A stretch of DNA of 64,000 bases. Origin: Clostridiales bacterium mt11. GTDB lineage: Bacteria; Bacillota; Clostridia; Tissierellales; Tepidimicrobiaceae. How positions within the stretch are numbered: position 1 is the stretch's first letter; every line of letters starts with the position of its first letter. The DNA lies in the NCBI GenBank assembly GCA_001282665.1, contig LN874948.1:504213-568212 (forward strand). Reading direction: 5' to 3'. Under the pieces are notes generated by a model. The model saw nothing but the letters and a program-made list of their open reading frames with translations, was not told where the DNA came from and made no database searches. Positions 49,464 to 57,420 of the stretch are shown piece after piece. The position numbers were made by a program, and so were the translations under genes.

Positions 49464-51155
49464 TTATTTTATATCTTTATGAACATGTAATAAATCATTT
49501 CTATCTTTTAACATACCTTCAAATAAAGAAATTATTAAAGGATTTTCCTCTGAGCTTTTAATATGAGATGTCCTATCAAGTTTATATAGTCCTTTAGCTC
49601 TTTCCTTTCTCATATACATATCTGTAGGTACTGGTTGTCCCCCACCAGATACACATCCTCCAGGACAAGCCATTACCTCTACAAAATGATAATATCTTTG
49701 TCCCTCTTTTATCTGCTTAACCAGTTCTTCTGCGTTTTTTAAACCATGAACTACTGCCAATCTTACTTCATTTCCATCTACATCAAATACAGCTTCCTTT
49801 ATATTCTCCATTCCCCTCACACTATTAAACAATATATCCTTTCCAAAATGGTCAGGTTTATCCTTTAAAAGCCTTGTAACTACCGCCTCAGTTACTCCAC
49901 CAGTAGTACCAAAAATTACTCCTGAACCACTTGCTAATCCAAATGGCATATCGAAAGATTCATCTTCTAACTGGTCAAATATAATCCCTGCTTCTTTTAT
50001 TAAAAGTGCTAACTCTTGAGTGGTTATAACTATATCTACATCTCTAATACCATCATGCTCAAATTCTTTTCTTGCTGCTTCAGCTTTTTTAGCTGTACAT
50101 GGCATTATAGATATAACCACAGTCTCCTTCTTTTCCTCTTTATCTTTTTTCTTATAGTATTCCTTTATAACGGTTCCAAACATCTGTTGGGGAGATTTAC
50201 AAGATGATATATTATGAATCATGTCTGGGAATTTATTCTCTGCAAACTTAACCCATCCAGGACAACAGGAGGTAAATAATGGCAAGTCCTCTCCATTAGT
50301 AAGCCTTTCAACAAACTCCCTGCTCTCTTCAATTACCGTCATATCTGCTGCGAAAGAAGTATCATATACTTCATCTGCACCTAAAAATTTAAGGGCAGCT
50401 ATTATTTTACCTATAGTTATCTCCCCTGGTTCTAATCCAAACTCCTCACCTAAGGCTACTCTTACGGCAGGTGCAATTTGGACTACTACTCTTTTTGCTC
50501 TATCATGAAAGGCCTCCCAAGCTTTATCATTTTCATTTTTTATAATAATAGCTCCCGTAGGACAAACCACCCTACACTGTCCGCAGTTTATACAATTTAC
50601 TTCTGCAATATTCCTACCAAAGGCTGGGGATATTCTCATCTTTGATCCTCTATAGGCAAAGCTTAAAGCTCCCACTCCTTGAACTTCTTCACATACTCTA
50701 ACACAGTCACCACAAAGTATACATTTGTTTGGATTTCTAACTATACTAAGGCTGCTGTCATCTATTGGCAATCTTTTAGTAAATTCATCAAACCTAATCT
50801 CATTAATACCAAATCGCACTGCTAATTCTTGAAGTTTACAGTTTCCAGTTCTCTCACATGTAGTACAATCCCTATCATGTTCTGACAATATAAGCTCAAG
50901 TATTGTCTTTCTATATCTCTGCACCTTAGGAGTATTTGTAAATATCTCCATTCCGTCCTTTGGTAATTGAGAACAAGATGCAAATGTATTTCCCCTTGTA
51001 TCTTCTACTATGCACATTCTACAAGCACCATAGATACTTAGCTCTGAATGATAGCAGAAAGTAGGTAAGTCAATTCCAGCTTTTCTAACTACTTCCAGCA
51101 CGTTTTTCTCCTTATCAAATTCCACTCTTCTACCGTCTACAATCATAGTTCCCAT
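49464..51155 (-). CDS. hydA: [FeFe] hydrogenase catalytic subunit HydA (trimeric, NADH/ferredoxin type)
   Basis: Catalytic H2-forming subunit. About 563 aa: N-terminal 2Fe-2S domain (Cys34, 45, 48 and a fourth near 60), His/Cys 4Fe-4S motif (HDRDCTTCERTGNC), two 4Fe-4S ferredoxin motifs (CILCGDCVRVC, CINCGQCRVVC), then the H-cluster domain with TSCCPGW, MPCTAKK and EVMACPGGCVSGGGQP. The frame opens at 51209, but GGAGG is 7 nt before the ATG at 51155 (MGTMIVDGRR), which is preferred. With HydB and HydC it forms the group A3 type that couples NADH and reduced ferredoxin to H2, either bifurcating or NADH-dependent. It starts 2 nt after the hydB stop. Maturases hydEFG are not in the window. Confidence 0.95.
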   Translation of the reverse strand: MGTMIVDGRRVEFDKEKNVLEVVRKAGIDLPTFCYHSELSIYGACRMCIVEDTRGNTFASCSQLPKDGMEIFTNTPKVQRYRKTILELILSEHDRDCTTCERTGNCKLQELAVRFGINEIRFDEFTKRLPIDDSSLSIVRNPNKCILCGDCVRVCEEVQGVGALSFAYRGSKMRISPAFGRNIAEVNCINCGQCRVVCPTGAIIIKNENDKAWEAFHDRAKRVVVQIAPAVRVALGEEFGLEPGEITIGKIIAALKFLGADEVYDTSFAADMTVIEESREFVERLTNGEDLPLFTSCCPGWVKFAENKFPDMIHNISSCKSPQQMFGTVIKEYYKKKDKEEKKETVVISIMPCTAKKAEAARKEFEHDGIRDVDIVITTQELALLIKEAGIIFDQLEDESFDMPFGLASGSGVIFGTTGGVTEAVVTRLLKDKPDHFGKDILFNSVRGMENIKEAVFDVDGNEVRLAVVHGLKNAEELVKQIKEGQRYYHFVEVMACPGGCVSGGGQPVPTDMYMRKERAKGLYKLDRTSHIKSSEENPLIISLFEGMLKDRNDLLHVHKDIK

Positions 51156-51157
51156 AT

Positions 51158-53029
51158 CTATACCTCCTTGATTGCTGCAAATGTACAGGATTCCATACAA
51201 GAGCCGCATTTAATACATTTATTTTGATCGATTTTGTATACTTCTTTTATCTTGCCATCAATGGCATTTACAGGACAAATTCTACTACATTTGCTGCATC
51301 CTCTACAGAGCTTAGGATCGATCTGTATCATTCTAAGGCTTTGACAAGTCCTTGTAGGACATCTTTTATCTACTACATGAGCTAGATATTCATCTCTAAA
51401 ATATTTCAAAGAGCTGATTACAGGATTTGCAGCAGTTTTACCCAATCCACAAAGTGCAGTATTGGTTATGGTATCTGCTAACTCTTCGAGTAAATCCAAG
51501 TCCTCAACGGTTCCTTTTCCTGCTACAATCTTTTCTAATATATGGAGCATCTTCTTAGTTCCCTCTCTACATGGAACACATTTACCACAGGACTCATTTT
51601 GAGTAAAGTTCATGAAAAACCTAGCTACTTCCACCATACATGTATCCTCATCCATTACAACCATTCCACCAGAGCCTATCATAGCCCCTACACTTTTTAA
51701 TGAATCAAAATCAAGTGGCATATCCAAATGTTTTTCAGTTAAACAACCACCTGATGGTCCTCCTATTTGCACAGCTTTAAACTTCTTGTTATTTTTAATT
51801 CCACCACCAATATTAAATATTACTTCTCTTAGAGTAGTACCCATAGGCACTTCAATAAGTCCAGTATTGTTTACATTACCAGTTAATGCAAAGGCCTTTG
51901 TCCCAGAGCTATTTTTTGTACCATATGATCTATACCAATCAGCACCCTTCATAATTATATGTCTAACATTAGCAAAGGTTTCAACATTGTTTAATACAGT
52001 AGGCTTTCTCCATAGACCTTCCTCAACGGTTCTTTTAGCCTTTACTCTAGGCATTCCTCTTTCCCCTTCAATGGAAGCAATAAGTGCACTTCCCTCGCCA
52101 CATACGAAAGCTCCAGCCCCTTGATTTACGTGAAGATCAAAGTTTAGTCCTGTATTCAAAATATTTTTGCCTAGCAAACCTACTTTTCTCGCTTCATCTA
52201 TGGCTCTGTTTATTCTTGCCACTGCCATAGGATACTCTGCTCTAACGTATATATATCCTTCTGAAGCTCCAGTTGCATAAGCAGCAATAATCATCCCTTC
52301 AATTATACTATGGGGATCTCCTTCCATGATGCTTCTATCCATAAATGCACCTGGATCTCCTTCGTCACCATTACATATTACATATTTTATATCACTAGGG
52401 TAAGAAAGAACTTGAGACCACTTTTTCCCAGCTGGGTATCCGCCGCCTCCTCTTCCTCTTAAATTAGCATCTGTAACCTCTTTACATACTTCATCAGGTG
52501 ACATCTCTCCAACTGCTTTAGCAAGTGCCATATATCCTCCATATGCAATATATTCTTCTATTGATTCAGCATCAATATGACCACAATGCTCTAGTACCAC
52601 CCTAGTCTGACTTTTATAAAAAGGAATTTCTTCTTGCATCTGATAAATTCTATCGTCTTCATTATACATAAGTCTTTCGACTGGTTTTCCTTCTATCAAA
52701 GTTGAACTTACTATTTCTTCACAGTCTTCTACTTTTACTTTTAAATATAAAAATTTATCGGGTTCAATTCTAACCAATGGACCTGCTTCACAGAATCCAT
52801 GACATCCACTTTTTTTAAGCCCAATTCCCTCCTCTTCTTCCTCCAGTTCTACTTCTGCCAAAAGACCCTTTTCTTCAATTAACCTCTTTATCTCATCATA
52901 TATTTCTAAGGAGCCGCCTGCTACACAGCCTGTCCCTCCACAGACTAGTACCTTTTTATATTGTTTATCTAAAGCATTTTTAAACTTTCGCGAAAAATCC
53001 ATAAGCTCATCAATAGTATTAATTCTCAT
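51158..53029 (-). CDS. hydB: Hydrogenase subunit HydB (NuoF-like flavoprotein)
   Basis: NADH-binding, FMN-containing subunit of the trimeric hydrogenase; 623 aa. N-terminal thioredoxin-like 2Fe-2S domain (CGGTGCVAGGS, CHGFCEAG), then the NuoF core with GRGGGGYPAGKKW, CNGDEGDPGAFMDR and EGSALIASIEG, the 4Fe-4S motif CGKCVPCREGT, and a C-terminal pair of ferredoxin clusters (CRGCSKCSRICP, CIKCGSCMESC). The extra ferredoxin tail is typical of HydB in bifurcating hydrogenases. It overlaps hydC by 11 bp and precedes hydA by 2 nt, so subunits are made in fixed ratio. Confidence 0.95.
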   Translation of the reverse strand: MRINTIDELMDFSRKFKNALDKQYKKVLVCGGTGCVAGGSLEIYDEIKRLIEEKGLLAEVELEEEEEGIGLKKSGCHGFCEAGPLVRIEPDKFLYLKVKVEDCEEIVSSTLIEGKPVERLMYNEDDRIYQMQEEIPFYKSQTRVVLEHCGHIDAESIEEYIAYGGYMALAKAVGEMSPDEVCKEVTDANLRGRGGGGYPAGKKWSQVLSYPSDIKYVICNGDEGDPGAFMDRSIMEGDPHSIIEGMIIAAYATGASEGYIYVRAEYPMAVARINRAIDEARKVGLLGKNILNTGLNFDLHVNQGAGAFVCGEGSALIASIEGERGMPRVKAKRTVEEGLWRKPTVLNNVETFANVRHIIMKGADWYRSYGTKNSSGTKAFALTGNVNNTGLIEVPMGTTLREVIFNIGGGIKNNKKFKAVQIGGPSGGCLTEKHLDMPLDFDSLKSVGAMIGSGGMVVMDEDTCMVEVARFFMNFTQNESCGKCVPCREGTKKMLHILEKIVAGKGTVEDLDLLEELADTITNTALCGLGKTAANPVISSLKYFRDEYLAHVVDKRCPTRTCQSLRMIQIDPKLCRGCSKCSRICPVNAIDGKIKEVYKIDQNKCIKCGSCMESCTFAAIKEV

Positions 53030-53507
53030 CGGTACTTTCCTCCCTTAATTTATTTAAAAGTTCCACTATGGATTCAGGAGTCATCTTCCCATAAACCTTA
53101 TCGTTGATATTTATTGCTGGCGCTAAACCACAAGCTCCAAGACATGATACGGTTTCAACGGTAAACATTAAATCATCAGTTGTATATTTTCCATCACTAA
53201 GCGATAATTCTTTTATCAAAGCATTGAGTATAGGGATAGATTTTCTAACATGACATGCAGTACCATCACAAACTTTTATTACATACTTTCCCTTTGGTTC
53301 TAATGAAAAATTTTCATAAAATGTGGCAATACCAAATATTTTGGAAGGGCTAATATCCATCTTATGAGCTATATATTCTAATACTTCTTCTGGTAGATAT
53401 CTGTATTCCCCTTGGATTTCTTGTAGGATAGTAATCATGGAAGAGCGGTTGCTACCATACTTTTCTATAATCTTATCGATTTCATTTCTCGTGTCCAAAG
53501 TAAGCAT
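53019..53507 (-). CDS. hydC: Hydrogenase subunit HydC (NuoE-like)
   Basis: 162-aa NuoE-type 2Fe-2S subunit passing electrons between NADH site and hydrogenase. N-terminal helical part ('NRSSMITILQEIQGEYRYLPE', 'ISPSKIFGIATFYENF') and a thioredoxin-like domain with cluster ligands in CDGTACHV and CLGACGLAPA. First gene of the hydCBA operon; AGGAGG stands 8 nt before the ATG. A 155-nt leader with palindromes precedes it. Confidence 0.95.
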   Translation of the reverse strand: MLTLDTRNEIDKIIEKYGSNRSSMITILQEIQGEYRYLPEEVLEYIAHKMDISPSKIFGIATFYENFSLEPKGKYVIKVCDGTACHVRKSIPILNALIKELSLSDGKYTTDDLMFTVETVSCLGACGLAPAININDKVYGKMTPESIVELLNKLREESTDEN

Positions 53508-53532
53508 AAGTAACCTCCTATGTGTTATTTTA

Positions 53533-53550
53533 TTGTTAAAATTTTAATTA
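53533..53550. promoter_or_regulatory. Rex-like imperfect palindrome upstream of hydC
   Basis: TTGTTAA-AATT-TTAATTA compared with the Rex-type consensus TTGTTAA-N4-TTAACAA: the left half is perfect, the right half has two changes. It lies 26 nt upstream of the hydC start. Redox control of hydABC by Rex is known in other clostridia; here it is only a candidate, in AT-rich DNA. Confidence 0.3.
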
Positions 53551-53645
53551 ATAGGTGTACTTCCTCATCTCAATATCCTCATTTAAAAACATATAAATAG
53601 GATAAGGTACTTCGTTTTTAGTTGAAATTTATAATTGTCGAACGA

Positions 53646-53696
53646 TTGGATAAATTCCAACAATGTAAATTTTATCAAAAAAACCTTATTAGTCAA
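53646..53696 (-). promoter_or_regulatory. Candidate hydCBA promoter with palindrome at the start point
   Basis: Minus-strand TTGACT (53691-53696), 16-bp spacer, TAAAAT (53669-53674). A symmetric TTGGA-N5-TCCAA (53646-53660) sits at the predicted start of transcription and could be an operator. The rest of the 53508-53906 gap holds no gene that I can support. Confidence 0.45.
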
Positions 53697-53906
53697 TACC
53701 ATATTAAAACTTTTAAGGACTCAATATAAACTTTTAATAGAAATGATATCATCTATAAAAGTATTTGATTTTCATAAAACGCCATCATCCTACAAAATAT
53801 CCTTAATGATACTTTTATTATTCTACACTTTTTTTCAATTTTCTTCTTCTAAATAATGGTATTTATATAAAAAATATGGCAGATAATTACTATCTACCAT
53901 TAATCC

Positions 53907-54734
53907 TTAATGTTTAATATCATAAACATCGCTTACCGTTACAAAAGCCTCTTGGTCTACACTGTATATATATCTTTTTAGTTCAATAAACTCTTTTCTA
54001 TTTAAAACTGTAACGAGAACTTCTTTTTCTTCTCCACTGAAACCGCCTTTAGCACTATATAAGGTGACACCCTTTCCTAGACTTTCGATTATATAGTCAT
54101 TGATGTGTTCATTATGCTGACTAACTATACTCACCTGCTTAGATATATTCATTCCTTCAATGGTTTCGTCTACTACAAAACCATTTACTATGACTCCCAA
54201 TAGTGAATACATTCCAAGCTCTGCACCATAGATAAACCCGGCCATTAGTGTTATAAAAAAGTCGGCTAATAAAACTCCCTTACCTAAATCTATTCCTAAA
54301 AAGCTATTTAATATCTTTGCTATTACATCGGTTCCTCCTGTGGAGGCGTTTTGATTGAATACTATTCCCATGCCTATAGCGGATATAAATATACCGAATA
54401 TAAGTTGAAGTAAAATATCCTCTACTAAAGGCCCATGCATAGGTAAAAGTCTCTCAAATAATACTACTATACCTGAAACTCCCAAACTTGCATATATAGT
54501 CCGAAATCCAAAGTTGGTTCCAATAAAAACAAAGCCAATTATAAATAATAGAATGTTGATGATTATCATAAGTATTCCAACAGATAACTGTGGAAAAAAG
54601 TAGTTCAATACGATGGCAAGTCCATTTGCTCCTCCAACAGCTAAATTCTCTGGCATGAGAAAAAAGAACAATCCTACTGCTACCATGACCATTCCAATAG
54701 TTATTAAAATATACTCCTTTAAAACTCTTTTCAA
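53907..54734 (-). CDS. YitT-family membrane protein (DUF2179 C-terminus)
   Basis: 275 aa: about five to six membrane segments (residues 8-170) of the YitT type, with 'FFLMPENLAVGGANGLAIVLNYFF' and 'NQNASTGGTDVIAKILNSF', and a cytoplasmic C-terminal DUF2179 domain (about 195-275). Function unknown. The start is TTG at 54734 with GGGGAGG 9 nt upstream. It begins 20 nt after the stop of a TGA-interrupted small gene and is therefore probably expressed, at least in part, from the cobalamin-riboswitch transcript. It shares the DUF2179 domain with the protein at 3592-4116. Confidence 0.88.
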   Translation of the reverse strand: MKRVLKEYILITIGMVMVAVGLFFFLMPENLAVGGANGLAIVLNYFFPQLSVGILMIIINILLFIIGFVFIGTNFGFRTIYASLGVSGIVVLFERLLPMHGPLVEDILLQLIFGIFISAIGMGIVFNQNASTGGTDVIAKILNSFLGIDLGKGVLLADFFITLMAGFIYGAELGMYSLLGVIVNGFVVDETIEGMNISKQVSIVSQHNEHINDYIIESLGKGVTLYSAKGGFSGEEKEVLVTVLNRKEFIELKRYIYSVDQEAFVTVSDVYDIKH

Positions 54735-54754
54735 TTTTATTTTCCTCCCCTTTC

Positions 54755-54958
54755 CTATTTTGAATATGCAATATCCCTTATCTCTTTTACCATAGTTCCA
54801 TTGTTTTCTAATGTTTCAAAACATTCAAGGACCCTATTTAATAGTATGGATATGGGTTTTCATTTAGGAGGGTTTTTCAAAATAATGTATGATACAGCTT
54901 CTTCAGCTATAATTAGCTTATTCCTTATTTCAGGTTTTTTTACTCTAGCTTGAATCAC
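54755..54958 (-). pseudogene. Small gene behind cobalamin riboswitch, interrupted by in-frame TGA
   Basis: A good RBS (AAGGAGG, 8 nt) precedes GTG at 54958. The frame reads MIQARVKKPEIRNKLIIAEE... for 32 codons, meets TGA at 54860-54862, then continues in the same frame for 33 more codons (KPISILLNRVLECFETLENN...) to TAG at 54755. The second part looks as protein-like as the first, so a single nonsense mutation in a gene of about 65 codons is the simplest reading. Selenocysteine decoding was considered, but no clear bacterial SECIS-like hairpin follows the TGA. I do not recognise the protein. Confidence 0.6.
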
Positions 54959-54979
54959 CTACTTCGCCTCCTTATATTT

Positions 54980-55011
54980 AAAAAAGCTCCTAAACTGAAA
55001 GCTCTAGGAGA
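54980..55011 (-). terminator. Terminator of the second cobalamin riboswitch
   Basis: Stem around CTCCTA-GAGCTTTC/CTCCTAAA-type pairing (TCTCCTA against TAGGAG) followed by six T on the minus strand, 20 nt before the RBS of the interrupted gene. Likely the expression platform. Confidence 0.78.
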
Positions 55012-55102
55012 CATAAAGGCATAAACAGATTATAGACATATTGCCTTAATATAGTCCATTTATAAAACACTCTCTATCTCCCGTAGAGTTCTCAGTGTAT
55101 TA

Positions 55103-55262
55103 GAAAAGGCAGGTCTTCTGACTTAGATTCATAGAGTTTTAAGCCTTCCCAATTTTCTCAGTGGCATATTTTAAAACTCTCATCATCACAGCGGCGGGAC
55201 CGTGCAAGATTTTCACTTGCTTCCCTTTTAAATGGAGAAGAATCTTCCCCATACCTTTACCT
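55103..55262 (-). promoter_or_regulatory. Cobalamin (AdoCbl) riboswitch aptamer, second copy
   Basis: Minus strand shows AGGGAAGCAAGTGAAAATCTTGCACGGTCCCGCCGCTGTGA-type core (cores quoted: GTGAAAATCTTGCACGG, TCCCGCCGCTGTGA), GGGAAGGC, and the B12 box AAGTCAGAAGACCTGCC. A TAAAGG/CCTTTT pairing can close P1. It is followed by further stems and a terminator at 54980-55011. Genes it can control are the interrupted small gene and yitT, neither with a known B12 link. Confidence 0.93.
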
Positions 55263-55307
55263 AAATATTTAATTTAAATTCAATTTTTCAAATGTAAATG
55301 CAATTCA

Positions 55308-55336
55308 AATATATACCATATTTTATGTTTAGTCAA
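55308..55336 (-). promoter_or_regulatory. Promoter of the second cobalamin riboswitch
   Basis: TTGACT (55331-55336), 17-bp spacer, TATATT (55308-55313), identical in both boxes and spacing to the promoter at 17326-17354. Confidence 0.68.
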
Positions 55337-55371
55337 GAACAATCACTGACTATATAATATTTAGATTGAAA

Positions 55372-56559
55372 TTATATCAACTTAAGAGCTTGTTCTAAAT
55401 CCTCTATTATATCATTATAGTCTTCAAGACCAACGGATATCCTCACCATACTCTCAGTTAAACCAAATTCAACTAGCTTTTCATGGGGATATCCTATATG
55501 AGTCATAGCTGCTGGCAATTCTATTAACGTTTCACAATCTCCTAAGCTAACTGCTAACTGAGCTAATTTAATGCTTTCCACAAACTTCTTAGCTTCTTCT
55601 AGCCCGCCATCTATTTCAAAGCTTATCATGGCACCAAATCCATTCATCTGTTCCTTTGCTATTTCATAACCTTTGAACCCTTCAAGTCCTGGATACATGA
55701 CATTCTTTATCTTTGGATGGTGATTTAAAAACTTTGCTACTTCCATAGCACTTTTCTCATGTTGCCTCATCCTTACTCCTAAGGTTTTTAATCCCCTTAA
55801 TAATAGCCATGCATTGAAAGGACTCATTACTCCACCAAATTCACACATGTAGTCAAATTTTAAATAATGTATATAATCCCTATCCTTAGCTGCAGCAACA
55901 CCTCCTACTACATCTCCATGACCGCATATGTACTTTGTAGCACTATGGACTACTACATCTGCTCCTAGCAGTAGAGGATTTTGAAAGTATGGAGAAGCAA
56001 AGGTATTGTCTACCACTACTTTTATATCTCTTTGTTTAGCAATTTTAACCACTTCTTTAATATCTATTATAGATAGATTAGGGTTTGATGGTGTTTCAAA
56101 ATATACTACCTTTGTGTTTTCATCTATAGCAGCTTTTAATTCCTCTAAATTCGTAAGGTCTACTATTTTGTGCTTTACATCGTATTGAGGCAACACTTTT
56201 GTAACCACATTATAGCTAGAGCCATATAGTGTCCTATGAACTATTATATTATCGTTAGGTTTTAAAAATGAAAACAAAACTGAGCTAATAGCAGCCATAC
56301 CTGAAGCAAAGGCTACAGCACCTTCTCCATATTCTAATTCTGCCATTCTGTTTTCAAACAATCTTAAAGTGGGGTTGTTTCCTCTAGTATATACATAATC
56401 ATCAGATTCAAAGGACATTACCCGCTCCACATGATCGATATCATCAAATACAAAGGTCGATGTTTGAAAAATAGGTGGATTTAAGGCATTATTTGGATTT
56501 TTACCTGTGCTTCCTCCGTGTATTGCTTTAGTATCAAAACGATAATTCTTATTATTCAT
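55372..56559 (-). CDS. Cys/Met-metabolism PLP enzyme, methionine gamma-lyase type
   Basis: 395-aa PLP-dependent enzyme of the cystathionine/methionine gamma-lyase family. N-terminal TKAIHGG, YTRGNNPTLRLFENRMAELE, GEGAVAFASGMAAISS (PLP phosphate loop), DNTFASPYFQNPLLLGADVV, Schiff-base Lys in HSATKYICGHGDVVGG, and SLGDCETLIELPAAMTH. It most resembles methionine gamma-lyases (methionine to methanethiol, 2-oxobutyrate, ammonia), but the Cys typical of pseudomonad MGL near LYG is Ser here (LYGSSYN), so O-acetylhomoserine sulfhydrylase or cystathionine lyase activity cannot be excluded. It lies next to methylthioadenosine salvage genes, which supports a role in methionine sulfur turnover. Confidence 0.85.
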   Translation of the reverse strand: MNNKNYRFDTKAIHGGSTGKNPNNALNPPIFQTSTFVFDDIDHVERVMSFESDDYVYTRGNNPTLRLFENRMAELEYGEGAVAFASGMAAISSVLFSFLKPNDNIIVHRTLYGSSYNVVTKVLPQYDVKHKIVDLTNLEELKAAIDENTKVVYFETPSNPNLSIIDIKEVVKIAKQRDIKVVVDNTFASPYFQNPLLLGADVVVHSATKYICGHGDVVGGVAAAKDRDYIHYLKFDYMCEFGGVMSPFNAWLLLRGLKTLGVRMRQHEKSAMEVAKFLNHHPKIKNVMYPGLEGFKGYEIAKEQMNGFGAMISFEIDGGLEEAKKFVESIKLAQLAVSLGDCETLIELPAAMTHIGYPHEKLVEFGLTESMVRISVGLEDYNDIIEDLEQALKLI

Positions 56560-56637
56560 ATAATCCCTCCAATTTTACCCTTACTTTGGCAAGCAGTTTC
56601 ACATCTTCTATAAGTGGTGGTAGTTTATAACAGGATA

Positions 56638-57405
56638 TTATAGTTCAACTATTGAATGGCTACAGTTACAGTGATTTTGACTTAATTCCTCTTTGAAAAT
56701 ATCTATAAATATATTGGTTATCTTCTCTTTATTCTTTTGCATCGCCCCTTGTATATCATGTAAAGTTATCTCTCCGCTCACGCCTGTACACCAATTGGAA
56801 ATTATGCCAATGGTAGCATAACACATCCCAGCTTCTTTAGCCAATACTACCTCTGGCACATTAGTCATACCTATTACATCTCCGCCTATATTTTTATACA
56901 TCTTTATCTCACTAGAAGTTTCAAATCTAGGTCCTTCAGTGCATACATAGACCGCATCGCCTTTTATCTCCAGTCCTTCCTTTTGGGCAGACTTATAAAA
57001 CTTTTCCCTTAAATTTTTACAATAAGGATCACTCATATCCACATGTCTCACTGGCTCATCTCCACCTTCAAAGAATGTAATAGGCCTTGTTTTGGTAAAA
57101 TCTAAAAAATCCTTTATTACGACTACATCTCCAGGTCCATAGTTTTCATTACATGAACCTACCGCAGCAGTGGAATAGATATACTTTATACCAATCTCCT
57201 TTAACGCCATAATATTTGCTCTATAATTTATTAAATGAGGTGGTACTGAGTGTCCTTTTCCATGTCTAGCTAAAAATATGATTTGCTCCCCATCTATATC
57301 TAAAACATCTAATTCTACTTCACCATATTTTGTTTTTACTATTTTTTTAGAGTTTATTCCCCCAGCCTCATATACTCCTGTGCCTCCAATTATCGCCTTA
57401 TTCAA
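56638..57405 (-). CDS. mtnP: 5'-methylthioadenosine/methylthioinosine phosphorylase
   Basis: 255-aa PNP/MTAP-family phosphorylase that splits methylthioadenosine (or methylthioinosine) into base and 5-methylthioribose 1-phosphate. N-terminal AIIGGTGVYEAGG, phosphate-binding RHGKGHSVPPHLINYRANI, STAAVGSCNENYGPGDVVV, CTEGPRFETSSEIKMY and GMTNVPEVVLAKEAGMCYATIGIISNW are all present. Followed 15 nt later (upstream in genome) by mtnA, which uses its product. It begins 16 nt after the mtnA stop, so the order in the transcript is aldolase-mtnA-mtnP. Preference for adenine or hypoxanthine base cannot be read with confidence. Confidence 0.9.
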   Translation of the reverse strand: MNKAIIGGTGVYEAGGINSKKIVKTKYGEVELDVLDIDGEQIIFLARHGKGHSVPPHLINYRANIMALKEIGIKYIYSTAAVGSCNENYGPGDVVVIKDFLDFTKTRPITFFEGGDEPVRHVDMSDPYCKNLREKFYKSAQKEGLEIKGDAVYVCTEGPRFETSSEIKMYKNIGGDVIGMTNVPEVVLAKEAGMCYATIGIISNWCTGVSGEITLHDIQGAMQKNKEKITNIFIDIFKEELSQNHCNCSHSIVEL

Positions 57406-57420
57406 CTCAACTAATCCCCC

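Noticed and set aside
54454..54771. A 105-codon frame overlapping yitT on the same strand
   Set aside because: It lies in another frame over the conserved YitT membrane segments, has no family resemblance and no suitable RBS.
54860..54862. Selenocysteine codon in the small gene behind the second cobalamin riboswitch
   Set aside because: TGA is in frame and flanked by protein-like sequence, but the bases right after it do not fold into a convincing bacterial SECIS hairpin and the product is not a known selenoprotein; a nonsense mutation is simpler.
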